Origin: Macrostomum hystrix
Lineage: Eukaryota > Platyhelminthes > Macrostomidae
DNA length: 64,000 bases
Direction: 5' to 3'
NCBI GenBank assembly: GCA_950097015.1
Contig: CATNEN010000038.1
Location: 12,952,001-13,016,000, forward strand
Position numbers and translations under genes: made by a program
The notes under the pieces: model-generated
The model's database searches: none
What the model was told of the DNA's origin: nothing
What the model saw: the letters and a program-made list of their open reading frames with translations, nothing else
Part shown: piece after piece, positions 1-8,174 of the stretch
Layout of the letters: each line of letters begins with the position of its first letter
How positions within the stretch are numbered: position 1 is the first letter of the stretch

Positions 1-2350
1 TTGTGTTTCATGGATAAGTAAACATTTAAAACACTTAAAATTTTCTCAATTGCAAATCCAAGTAAAACAAACGACAACTGACATTATTACTGTTTTTGAC
101 GGTTTCTTTGCATACTTCACATGGTCACTTTTTTCGATGTTCATAAATTTGCGCAGTCTTGGAATGATTTGTAAATTTATATTTAAGACTTTACGGGACG
201 CCGTGTCTATTTCTAGACAGATAAATATACACAACAACAAAAAACGAAAAAAAAGAGTACAATGTGTCTTTTGATAGATATACTACTGACCAATAGAAGA
301 AAAAGGACGGGAAACTACGTTTCTTCGAGAAAAAAATTGGAGGTTTTCGCCGGAAGGCTGGACTTCTGGGAGACTGCATGGAGCAACATACAGTGATCCG
401 AAAATATGATGCCCGATGGTGAAAATTTGTGGCAGCTAGCCAGGATCGTCCAAATCGATTGCCACCGCTTAGTCTACACGGGATCGCTGCAGAACATCTC
501 GAACCCGACTCGGCGGAAGGAAAGCTTGTGGCGAGCTGGGCAACTCCAGCACAGACGGCGGATTTAATGGAAGCGGCAGAGGCGATGTTTCTAAAGCTGG
601 CGTAGGCGGAGCAGCTGTCAGAAAGTCTGGCCGGATTGTTGGCGGTAGCGGCTGCGTCGGCTTCTCACGAGGCAACTGTGGTGAGTGTGCAGTGACTAAG
701 TATGCAGCTACACCTAAGCACTTATAGCAGCGGTTGACAGTAAAAAAGCCAGTGTAATACATTGTAATTGTAAATCCACGACTTAGAAGTTAGAAACCAT
801 GCACATAAAGTTTAGTCCGAATCGCTTCTAATGAAAAAGAAAGTTAACTTTTCATTGTCTCCAATTTTTCAGTTCAAAACGAACAAAAGTAGCATTCAGC
901 CTTCCAGTCGCGCTGTAACACAGTTCATGGCACAATAAATGTTCAGATAGGTATAGGTAGCTACATTAAGCTCAACTGTTGATTTGGCCAGCAGGATCTG
1001 ATCTCGTTCAATGACTTCGGAAATTAGTTTACAGCACCTTATAGCTGTACCATCAATCAGCTGTTATAAGGTAGAACTATGCAAGAATTTTCTACAAACG
1101 GAATTACTGCTTTGAGCTGATCAATGAAACTTTCAGATACTTCGCAAAGTTTATTGACTGTGAGCCTATTTTTCTGTCTCAAAACTGTGTTTGAGCATTC
1201 TTAAAATGCATGGCCGGCTGCTCAAATGCTGGAAAGTATTCTTTGGCCTTATATTTTCATGTCAATTAATAAGTAGCTAAAACTCGGGATTTTTGGCTGT
1301 GCTGTTTTCAAAGTAATCTCGGCTAATAATCCTCTTCATTGCCTCTGTATAGTGCTGTCACATAAGCCTACTTATTATTACGATCGTAATAAGCCTACTT
1401 ACTAGTAATCTGTGCTTTACTACATGCTCCCCGTGTTGCTTACCCTTTTATCTTTATCGCACACGCTCTTGTGATAGGCTGCGCTACGGCATTCATTCCT
1501 TCCCCACGCACCGCCGTCGACCTGACTAGCCCTCCTGTGCTGATGCATTCTCACTGTCGGAGACTGCCATGATTGCTCATGCAGTGCCTTGGCTTTTGAC
1601 TCCATGACCTTTAGGAGCCTGTGATGTGCTTTAGGATAAGAATTCCAGGGTTGATGCCAAGGTTTTGAAAGTGTGCTGACTTTCTGGGTCGACTTTACTC
1701 GTGGGCCGACGGCGAGCGACAACAACAACAAACTCAAGCTTCAACCATCGCATCTCTGGGCCGCATCTATCGCCACAATCAAGAAAAAGCAAACAAATGA
1801 GCATTATGAAGCCAAGAGTATACCCGCGTCGAGATGCCAGTGAGCTGATCAGCTTGCCGGATGACATCCTGACCGAAGATAGGTTTATCCAGGCAGAATA
1901 ATGAAATGTGCGACTTACTTAGAGAGGCAGATATAACTTTCCCTTTTTTCTCTAAATCCTGTGCTCATGTTTAGTTTACAAAGACTTAGTCTGAGTCTTT
2001 GATAATGTGTTTTTACGAGCGTTTTATGGGGCTTTTCACGGTGTTGGTAAGCACACGCTGCGGACTGGACAAAGCCCCGGAGCAACTCTCTCGTGACAAA
2101 TAGGCTCCATGCCTCTTCAATTCTCTCTCCCGATACGAACTCAGGACCGCGAGATGTACGAGAGTCGACCAAAGCACTCTCATGTACATCGTGGCCGCTC
2201 AGAAACGACAATTTTGAATCCTGCATAAAATTTTAATGTAGAAAGTAACACTAGCATTCAATAATTCGTGTTTTTGCTCATGTCTGTCCGTGCTTCAGCC
2301 CTACTCTCTGTTCTAAGCACATCAGGTCAGGGCCTTCTCTGTTCGACCCT
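1..2350. other. Spacer upstream of the bestrophin gene
   Basis: I see no gene with recognisable domains here. Short open frames exist on both strands but have no family features and no splice-consistent continuation. It is low-complexity, moderately AT-rich sequence. Confidence 0.5.
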
Positions 2351-2358
2351 CAGTTCTC

Positions 2359-2394
2359 ATTGGCCAGCGGTTGACTCATTGTGGGCCTATATAC
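2359..2394 (+). promoter_or_regulatory. Putative bestrophin core promoter (CCAAT, AP-1-like site, TATA)
   Basis: An inverted CCAAT box (ATTGGC, 2359-2364), a TGACTCA AP-1 consensus (2372-2378) and a TATATAC element (2388-2394) lie in the correct order 75-110 bp upstream of the bestrophin ATG at 2470. A start site about 30 bp below the TATA box would give a short 5' leader. The motifs are seen directly; promoter function is inferred from spacing. Confidence 0.5.
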
Positions 2395-2469
2395 ATGAGA
2401 TTCTATCGTTAGCAGTTATTTCAGCTCATGCGGCTAATGCGGAATCGAATCCCAAGGCACTGAGCAGTC

Positions 2470-2731
2470 ATGACGGTCTCCTACAGTGAGACCATCTCCA
2501 GCAGTCAGGGCGGAGTCTTCATCAAGATTCTGGGCCTGTGGAAGGGCAGCCTGTACAAGCTTGTCTACACGGACCTACTGGCCTACCTGTTCATGTACTA
2601 CGTCTTCAATCTGTGCTACCGGTTGCTCATGGGCCCAGCCGCCAGGCAGAATTTCGAACTGGTGGTGAAGTTCTGCAACGAGATGGACAAAACGATCCCA
2701 CTGTCATTTATTCTCGGCTTCTTTGTGGCAG
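2470..2731 (+). CDS. Bestrophin-family chloride channel, exon 1
   Basis: First coding exon of a bestrophin, a pentameric calcium-activated anion channel of the plasma membrane. The ATG at 2470 opens with MTVSYSETI, matching the family start MTVTY. It continues through WKGSLYKLVYTDLLAYL and transmembrane helix 1 to IPLSFILGFF, which preserves the hydrophobic neck pattern I-F-F (human I76, F80, F84). The exon ends in phase 1 at a GTGAGC donor. The six exons sum to 1488 nt (495 aa) with all phases consistent. Human bestrophins are longer only in the variable C-terminus. Intron 1 is 16.7 kb because it contains the Polinton. Family assignment is firm; the paralogue is not determinable. Confidence 0.92.
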
Positions 2732-4000
2732 GTGAGCTGCGGGGTTTAAGAAGGGGATCTTGCAACTCGCAATGGGAAGTTTTGGGCCGAACTAATTTTA
2801 GTAAACTTGACTAATATTAAAAAAATATATAAAACAAAATAGTGCCTCGATTAGCCAAAGTAGGGAAAGTCTGGGCGTGAAATCTGGTCAACACTAAGGA
2901 GAGTCGGAATAAAAGACTATTCTGCATTGCGTGTCGGCATTTTCTGAAAGTATACTGGATGCGTGATAGAGCACTAGATAAATTCAATCCTGAGCTTGCA
3001 TTTCGTGATTCCCGCGTATATAGCTTAGTCGCGCACTTGAAATCGGGCTGCCCCAGAATCTCTTGATTGACATCGTAATGGAACATGTAAGAGCGAGAGA
3101 AAGAGGTGAGAGACGTGTGTTCTAAGCTTGAAATCCTAAAATAACCCTCCGCAGGATGGTGAATGCTCAAGAAAAGTATATTCTGGAATTAAAAACTCTC
3201 GAACTCTGTATATACCAGCTCAAACTAAGACCTCAGTAGAGTTGGCTGTTGAACACTTCCGTACACTTCAATGCATCAAAGTATCATTAGATACTTTGAA
3301 AGAACTGTTTTCAGTCTAGAGTCTAAAAGACTAAGAAAGTGTTGCTTGCCAACAGTTTTGTATTAGAGAATGTATTTCTCTCGAAGCAATGTGTTTGTTG
3401 GTGTGCAAGCAATGAGGGACCATGCTGATGAAGCCAGCGATAAGGGGTCGTGTGTGACAGCTGCTCAGCGGCTTCCGAAGTGTCAGATTGCTAGTAATTT
3501 GACTGAACGAAAGGAATGCAAGGTGAGAAAGTGGAGAACAGGGAAGAAGCAAAGTGGTGATTAGTAGCGGAGTTAATTGTGCGTGTGTTGAGTCCCTCCT
3601 GACGCCCACCGATTTTGTGCCACTGAGTTGCTCAATTTACACCGCAACTCAGCCCGGCCAGTAATTGTGCTCATACCTGTTTGGACTCCGATGTTGCGAG
3701 CGAAGAACAAAAACTTTGCATTCTGTCCGATACAAACTGTCCAAACTGACTCAACTGACTCAATTAAAGTCTTTCAAATTTTAATTTTGAATTTTAAAGA
3801 CATTTGGATGCTCAGATTGGGTAGAGCTGATCCTGAGTATGATGCTCAGGTCAAGTATGTGTCAGTTTTGAGCACAATTTCATGTTGAACTGGTCTTTAT
3901 TATGACTGTCAAATTGAGTCATCAGTCGTCAGTTTTAAGAGCATTTAGAGTTCCGTCAGCCTTAATGGCTTTAGGTGGAGAAAATCACCAAAGAGGATTC
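2732..4000. other. Bestrophin intron 1, part upstream of the Polinton
   Basis: Intronic sequence between the exon 1 donor and the Polinton target duplication. I see no gene, RNA or clear repeat in it; the open frames are short and unrecognised. Confidence 0.6.
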
Positions 4001-4006
4001 TGACGC

Positions 4007-4694
4007 AGTAGTATGCAAGAGGGGGCTTCTAGGACAAAAATAATCGCAGCCTCCATTATCCACAAACCATTACTTTTATTATTCCCGAAGAGATCAGGAA
4101 AAAAAGGGTCCCCGCCTCTCTCTAAAAAACTCCGTCTCCATATTCTAAATTCTCTACTTTTAATATCCCACATCAGTTTGTAAGTTGAATATCTAGGACA
4201 AAAATTATCGCAGCCTCCTTAATGCACAAACCATTACCTTTCCTGAAGGAACAAGGTTCCCCCGCCAAAAAAAATACTTTCCAGTTTCTGAACTTGGACA
4301 AAAAAAATTATCGCAGCCACTCCCTAAGAGATCATGCACAAAATAGTGAACCTGTAAAAAGCGTGCCAAGACAATCAAATTAGCACTAAAATCCCATTCC
4401 CAAAACTCAAGACCCCAAACCTTGGGTGCTCATCCTCCGAAAAAAAATTATATTCTCATTAAAAATGCTCCCAATCGTCTCTCAAGGATCTTATTACACA
4501 AGGCATGAGCCTAATTACAAGAGTAAGTACCAATGCAAACAAGAATGCAGCGAGTACATGAAGAAATATTGTCCCAACGTCGATATCAATGTCCCTAATA
4601 TTAATCAAGCTCTCCAAAGTCACTGGTTTCATAAGTATGGAGCAATTATAAAGGACTACGACAGCTACTATAACTTTGCAGAAATCATTAAGCA
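4007..4694 (+). repeat. Polinton left terminal inverted repeat (~688 bp)
   Basis: Pairs with 18640-19327 in inverse orientation; both arms have exactly the same length and I found no difference in the stretches I compared. It contains three imperfect direct repeats of a GACAAAAATAATCGCAGCC-like motif, near 4033, 4197 and 4299, which may bind integrase or replication protein (inference). It also holds nearly all of a small ORF, so that gene is present twice in the element. Confidence 0.93.
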
Positions 4695-4701
4695 ATTGTA
4701 A
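4465..4701 (+). CDS. TIR-encoded small protein, left copy
   Basis: Unrecognised 78-aa protein beginning MLPIVSQGSYYTRHEPNYKS. The start at 4465 was chosen because it follows an A-rich leader (ATTAAAAATG) like the other genes of this element; an upstream in-frame start adds 13 residues. It is rich in Tyr and Lys, with a CKQEC pair and a later Cys, and ends at KQL. The coding sequence lies in the TIR apart from its last codons, so an identical copy exists at the other end. No function can be assigned. Confidence 0.55.
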   Translation: MLPIVSQGSYYTRHEPNYKSKYQCKQECSEYMKKYCPNVDINVPNINQALQSHWFHKYGAIIKDYDSYYNFAEIIKQL

Positions 4702-4871
4702 GTTTTTTTTCGACTAACGATCGATTCTCTGTGGAGTACTCACAACTCCTAGTTTGAGTTTTGGTTGGTGCTCTCGGGAAAGGAATTTAGAGTGAACGAG
4801 ACACATTTCTCTCCTCTCCGTTCTCAACCCAAAGAAAAAGAAGTTCCTTGTTGGAGTTTTATGGTCGGCCT

Positions 4872-4880
4872 TATAAAAAG
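4872..4880 (+). promoter_or_regulatory. TATA box for the 216-aa Polinton gene
   Basis: A canonical TATAAAAAG lies 75 bp upstream of the ATG at 4955. This is the most host-like core promoter in the element. The motif is seen; its function is inferred. Confidence 0.5.
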
Positions 4881-4954
4881 AGCATGTTACGTGATTCACC
4901 CAGAGCACGCAGGAACTTCTTATTTTTTTAACTGCCTAATCTCTGGAACTTGCA

Positions 4955-5605
4955 ATGGATGTTGAAATGCCAGCAGGCGACATCGTTTACATCGAAAATC
5001 TGGAGAAATTCATCAAGGCAGTTTTTTCTAGTAAAGATCTTGACAATTGGAATGTTTGGGTCGATAAATATAATGCAATTGCTCGGACACCCATCGCGAA
5101 ACCAACTATAATCAATCGGCTAGCTAAAACTGCCGACAAGCAATCGCAAATCAACAAGACTCTGGACGAGTTGCGCAAGGCCTACAAGGTCAACGGTGAG
5201 CATGTGCCTGAGCATTCTCCACAAGAATTTGCGCAGGGCACATTCCAGATCGAAGCGGTGCTTACACAGATCGCCAACCTTAATAAACTAGTTGAACGGC
5301 GTGGTAAGCAAGGCTTTGCAAACGGCCTACAGCTCGGCAGGATCTTTCTGCGAATGGAGCGGGTTCTCTCTAAGGAACAGTTCAACGAGTTGAAAAGACG
5401 TGCGCCGTTCACCAGCCAGTGGACCAACTTTCTGATGAAATTGGCTGACCAGGCTGAGAAATATCCGGTGCTACTAAGATCTGCAATGTCCCTACACAAG
5501 CTGAAGTCGATGATAGCATACCTGCCAGAGGCCCTGGTGAAGCTGCAACAGGAAGTGGACGAAGACGAAGACTTAATTGACTTAATTGACTTACAACATA
5601 ATTGA
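4955..5605 (+). CDS. Polinton protein of unknown function (216 aa)
   Basis: Intact ORF of 216 aa starting MDVEMPAGDIVYIENLEKF. It appears mostly alpha-helical and charged, with a basic middle part (residues ~110-160) and an acidic C-terminal tail (DEDEDLIDLIDL). There is no membrane segment, signal peptide or catalytic motif I recognise. It is the first gene inside the left TIR, has its own TATA box, and is convergent with the PLA2 gene. Its stop codon is followed within 4 nt by the palindromic repeat array at 5609. It could be a regulatory or DNA-binding protein, but that is only inferred from composition. Confidence 0.7.
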   Translation: MDVEMPAGDIVYIENLEKFIKAVFSSKDLDNWNVWVDKYNAIARTPIAKPTIINRLAKTADKQSQINKTLDELRKAYKVNGEHVPEHSPQEFAQGTFQIEAVLTQIANLNKLVERRGKQGFANGLQLGRIFLRMERVLSKEQFNELKRRAPFTSQWTNFLMKLADQAEKYPVLLRSAMSLHKLKSMIAYLPEALVKLQQEVDEDEDLIDLIDLQHN

Positions 5606-5608
5606 CAC

Positions 5609-5867
5609 CCACCTCAAATTTCGAAACCACTGGTTTCATTTTCTAGGGTGGTTGTTTCACATGTATGCCATTTTGATTGCCCACCTCAAAATTTGAAACC
5701 AACGGTTTCATTTTCTGAGGTGGTTGTTGGAACAGTACAGGATTCAATTTACCCACCTCAAAATTTGAAACCAACGGTTTCATTTTCTGAGGTGGTTGTT
5801 GGAACAGTGCAGGATTCAATTCACCCACCTCAAAATTTGAAACCAACGGTTTCATTTTCAGAGGTGG
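5609..5867. repeat. Four 72-bp direct repeats, each with a 43-bp palindrome
   Basis: Palindromic cores lie at 5609-5651, 5681-5723, 5753-5795 and 5825-5867, exactly 72 bp apart. Each pairs CCACCTCA with TGAGGTGG at the ends and GAAACC with GGTTTC near the centre; the first copy is the most diverged. The array lies between the convergent 216-aa and PLA2 genes. It could act as structured 3' ends or a binding platform (inference). Confidence 0.9.
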
Positions 5868-6144
5868 TAGTTTGACTAAAATAGAAAATGAGCTCGGTAG
5901 AGCGTAGAATAAAACGGAGTGGCTAGGAGTTGTTCTGCGTGGTGAGTGAAAAAGCAAATTTGGGGGAGAAAAAGCGGGCCGCTTACCCGGAAACCAGCTG
6001 TTTCTGTTGCGGCTGTTTTGTATTGTTGCATAGGATTAGTTAAAAACACATACGAAAGGTCTTCTGCTGCAAGGCTGTGTTGTTACCCAGAATTTTGAGG
6101 TCGCTGTATAGGATTAGCCATGTCGCTTATCTTGCTTGCTTGAA
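5868..6144. other. Polinton non-coding spacer
   Basis: The 277 bp between the palindrome array and the 3' end of the PLA2 gene hold nothing I recognise. Confidence 0.5.
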
Positions 6145-6588
6145 TCATTCTGCTCTCTCAACCCCCAGCTCTTTCAGCAGTCTTCCCAGTTCTTTACTTG
6201 GAGCATGCAATACAAAGCCCACCCCACCAATCCCCAACCCCAACTTTGTCTTACCAAAAATAACAGCTTTAACTAGCTTCCGAGCGATCGATTCCCTCCA
6301 CCCGCTTGAAGCCGCCATATTGTCTAGCATTCTGAGCATTTCTTTGTCCCAGCGAGTCTTCTCCTCTGGAAAATCCCTATACTTAATATCATGCCACATA
6401 CAGACAGAGTCTAGCTCGTTCACTGGCTCATGCCCAGGATTTGGATTATTGTTTTTATCTAGCTGTATTTCAAGCGGATTCAAAGGCCCGCAATATTTGT
6501 AGCCGGGAATTGTCCAGCCTTTGTTTGGATGAGGAAGCTTTTCTACCAGTCCATGTGAGTCTAAGTTTCCACCAAAGCGTTGCATCAT
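6145..6588 (-). CDS. Phospholipase A2-domain protein (parvovirus VP1u-like)
   Basis: 147-aa protein with a compact PLA2 fold signature. The calcium-loop-like YCGPLN is at residues 32-37 and the EPVNELD stretch runs into a catalytic His-Asp pair at 66-67 (WHD), as in parvoviral VP1-unique PLA2 domains, where the enzyme helps virions breach endosomal membranes. A glycine-rich hydrophobic segment (GLGIGGVGFVLHAP) follows at ~115-130. The start is one of two adjacent ATGs at 6586-6588. The gene is divergent from the integrase gene with only 26 bp between the start codons. PLA2 domains are known in some Polintons. A role in entry is inferred from the parvovirus analogy. Confidence 0.85.
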   Translation of the reverse strand: MMQRFGGNLDSHGLVEKLPHPNKGWTIPGYKYCGPLNPLEIQLDKNNNPNPGHEPVNELDSVCMWHDIKYRDFPEEKTRWDKEMLRMLDNMAASSGWRESIARKLVKAVIFGKTKLGLGIGGVGFVLHAPSKELGRLLKELGVERAE

Positions 6589-6614
6589 TTTTATAAAAAA
6601 TTAAATAAAAAATA

Positions 6615-7604
6615 ATGACAGATCAGAAACTTCAAAAGCCCTACTACAGCGACAAAGGATTCTTTGTAGGAAAAAATGCAGTCACCAAACTCGCAGAACT
6701 AAGCAATGAATCAAAACAAACAGTTGAAAGATGGCTCTCTAAGCAAGCAGTTTACCAAGTCTATTTCCCACCTGTTAAATTTGCAAGACCTCACTTTAAC
6801 ATCTATAAACCTAATGAAGCGCACCAAGCAGATCTTCTGTTTCTCCCCAACGACTCAGGCTACAAGTATGCTCTCACAGTTATAGACATTGCCTCCAGAT
6901 ATAAGGAAGCGAGACCGCTTAAGACTAAGAAGTCAGAAGCAGTTGCAGCTGCCCTCCAATACATTTACAAAAACTCACCGCTCACATACCCCCAAACCTT
7001 TATGACTGATCCTGGCAAAGAATTCATGGGAGCAGTCAAATCCCTTATGGAAAAGAACAATACGAAAATGCGCTATGGAAGAACTGAGCTCCATAGAGAC
7101 CAGGCTTTTGTTGAAAGATTCAATCTAACTCTAGCAAAGAGACTTTTCACAAAGCAGACAGCTGAAGAGCTGAAACTAAAAAGTGGCCAATACTATACCA
7201 AGTGGACAGAAAGACTCCCCGCAGTAATAAGTCAACTGAACAATGAAGTATCTCGAATGACAAACCTGAAACCAAATACTGCCATCAAACAAGACACAGT
7301 TGAATCAAAACATCCGATCGCCAATTTCAACTATCCAAAGCTCCCTGGCGTTTATTCTCCGGAAATTCTTACTAACTCTGAATTCGTTCGCTTCCTTTAC
7401 TTACCAGGAGAGCTGGAGAAGGACACAAAGAGAAGAGCAACAGACCCATACTTTAGTCTTGATGTACATAAGATAAACAGGCATTTCACATCAGCATCCG
7501 GCGATTACTATTTTCTATCCCAAGACTTTAATTCAAAAGCCCCCACACGATCATTCACAAGGGCTGAGCTTCTAGTGATTCCACATGACACAGAAATAAA
7601 TTAA
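6615..7604 (+). CDS. Polinton retroviral-type integrase
   Basis: 329-aa DDE integrase (rve superfamily) that would insert the element DNA and produce the 6-bp target duplication seen at its ends. Catalytic residues are visible: D73 (HQADLL), D132 (FMTDPGKEF) and E167 (AFVERFN), with 34 residues between the second D and E. No HHCC zinc motif is seen at the N-terminus, where a helix-turn-helix-like segment (residues ~20-45) stands instead. The C-terminal ~90 residues are basic and aromatic, consistent with an SH3-like DNA-binding domain. The start follows an A-rich leader. It is co-oriented with the pX-like, polymerase and protease genes, with short spacers. Confidence 0.95.
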   Translation: MTDQKLQKPYYSDKGFFVGKNAVTKLAELSNESKQTVERWLSKQAVYQVYFPPVKFARPHFNIYKPNEAHQADLLFLPNDSGYKYALTVIDIASRYKEARPLKTKKSEAVAAALQYIYKNSPLTYPQTFMTDPGKEFMGAVKSLMEKNNTKMRYGRTELHRDQAFVERFNLTLAKRLFTKQTAEELKLKSGQYYTKWTERLPAVISQLNNEVSRMTNLKPNTAIKQDTVESKHPIANFNYPKLPGVYSPEILTNSEFVRFLYLPGELEKDTKRRATDPYFSLDVHKINRHFTSASGDYYFLSQDFNSKAPTRSFTRAELLVIPHDTEIN

Positions 7605-7621
7605 ATTTTTTTTTAAATAAA

Positions 7622-8050
7622 ATGATTGAAACCAGAACCGTGAATAAAATCAGCAGAATTATCGACTCTAAGAAGCCAGGAGTTGTATCAATTAAAGGTG
7701 TCAAAGTCAAAGTAGATCCAATCCAGCATCTGATCCATTGTAACAATCAAACGCACAATATCACTGATGAGAAGACAGGTGGGATTCTTCCTTTGCTAAC
7801 TCTTATCCCCATCATCGCAGGTGCTCTTGGTGCTGCAGGAGGTGTAGCCGGCGGAGTTGCATCAGCTGTGAAGGCTGGCAATGACAGAGCACATCAACAA
7901 GAGATGGAGAAAATCGCTAGAGAAAAAGGAGTCAGAATCGGGGGTAGTTGTGAATCTGATGAATCAGCTGATGAATCAGTCAGCAAATCAGAAATCGTTA
8001 AAGCCATCATGACACTGCATAAAGCAGGATTTACAATACTCCGGATGTGA
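7622..8050 (+). CDS. Adenovirus pX-like hydrophobic virion protein (putative)
   Basis: 142-aa protein. The central segment GGILPLLTLIPIIAGALG followed by Gly/Ala-rich sequence (residues ~52-85) resembles the membrane-active C-terminal motif of adenovirus core protein pX and similar proteins of related elements. The N-terminus is basic and the C-terminus acidic and Ser-rich (ESDESADESVSKSE). It starts 17 nt after the integrase stop, so it may share a transcript or promoter with it. The resemblance is by motif only and the role (capsid or membrane interaction) is inferred. Confidence 0.6.
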   Translation: MIETRTVNKISRIIDSKKPGVVSIKGVKVKVDPIQHLIHCNNQTHNITDEKTGGILPLLTLIPIIAGALGAAGGVAGGVASAVKAGNDRAHQQEMEKIAREKGVRIGGSCESDESADESVSKSEIVKAIMTLHKAGFTILRM

Positions 8051-8174
8051 AAACAGAACAGAACAGAATCTGCTCTCATAACTATATTTAGCACTGTTGG
8101 TAGTAGTATGCCATACTTTACACTTAACTTGAGGGTGACCACCCTAAATTTTTTTTATAAAATTTTCATTAAAA

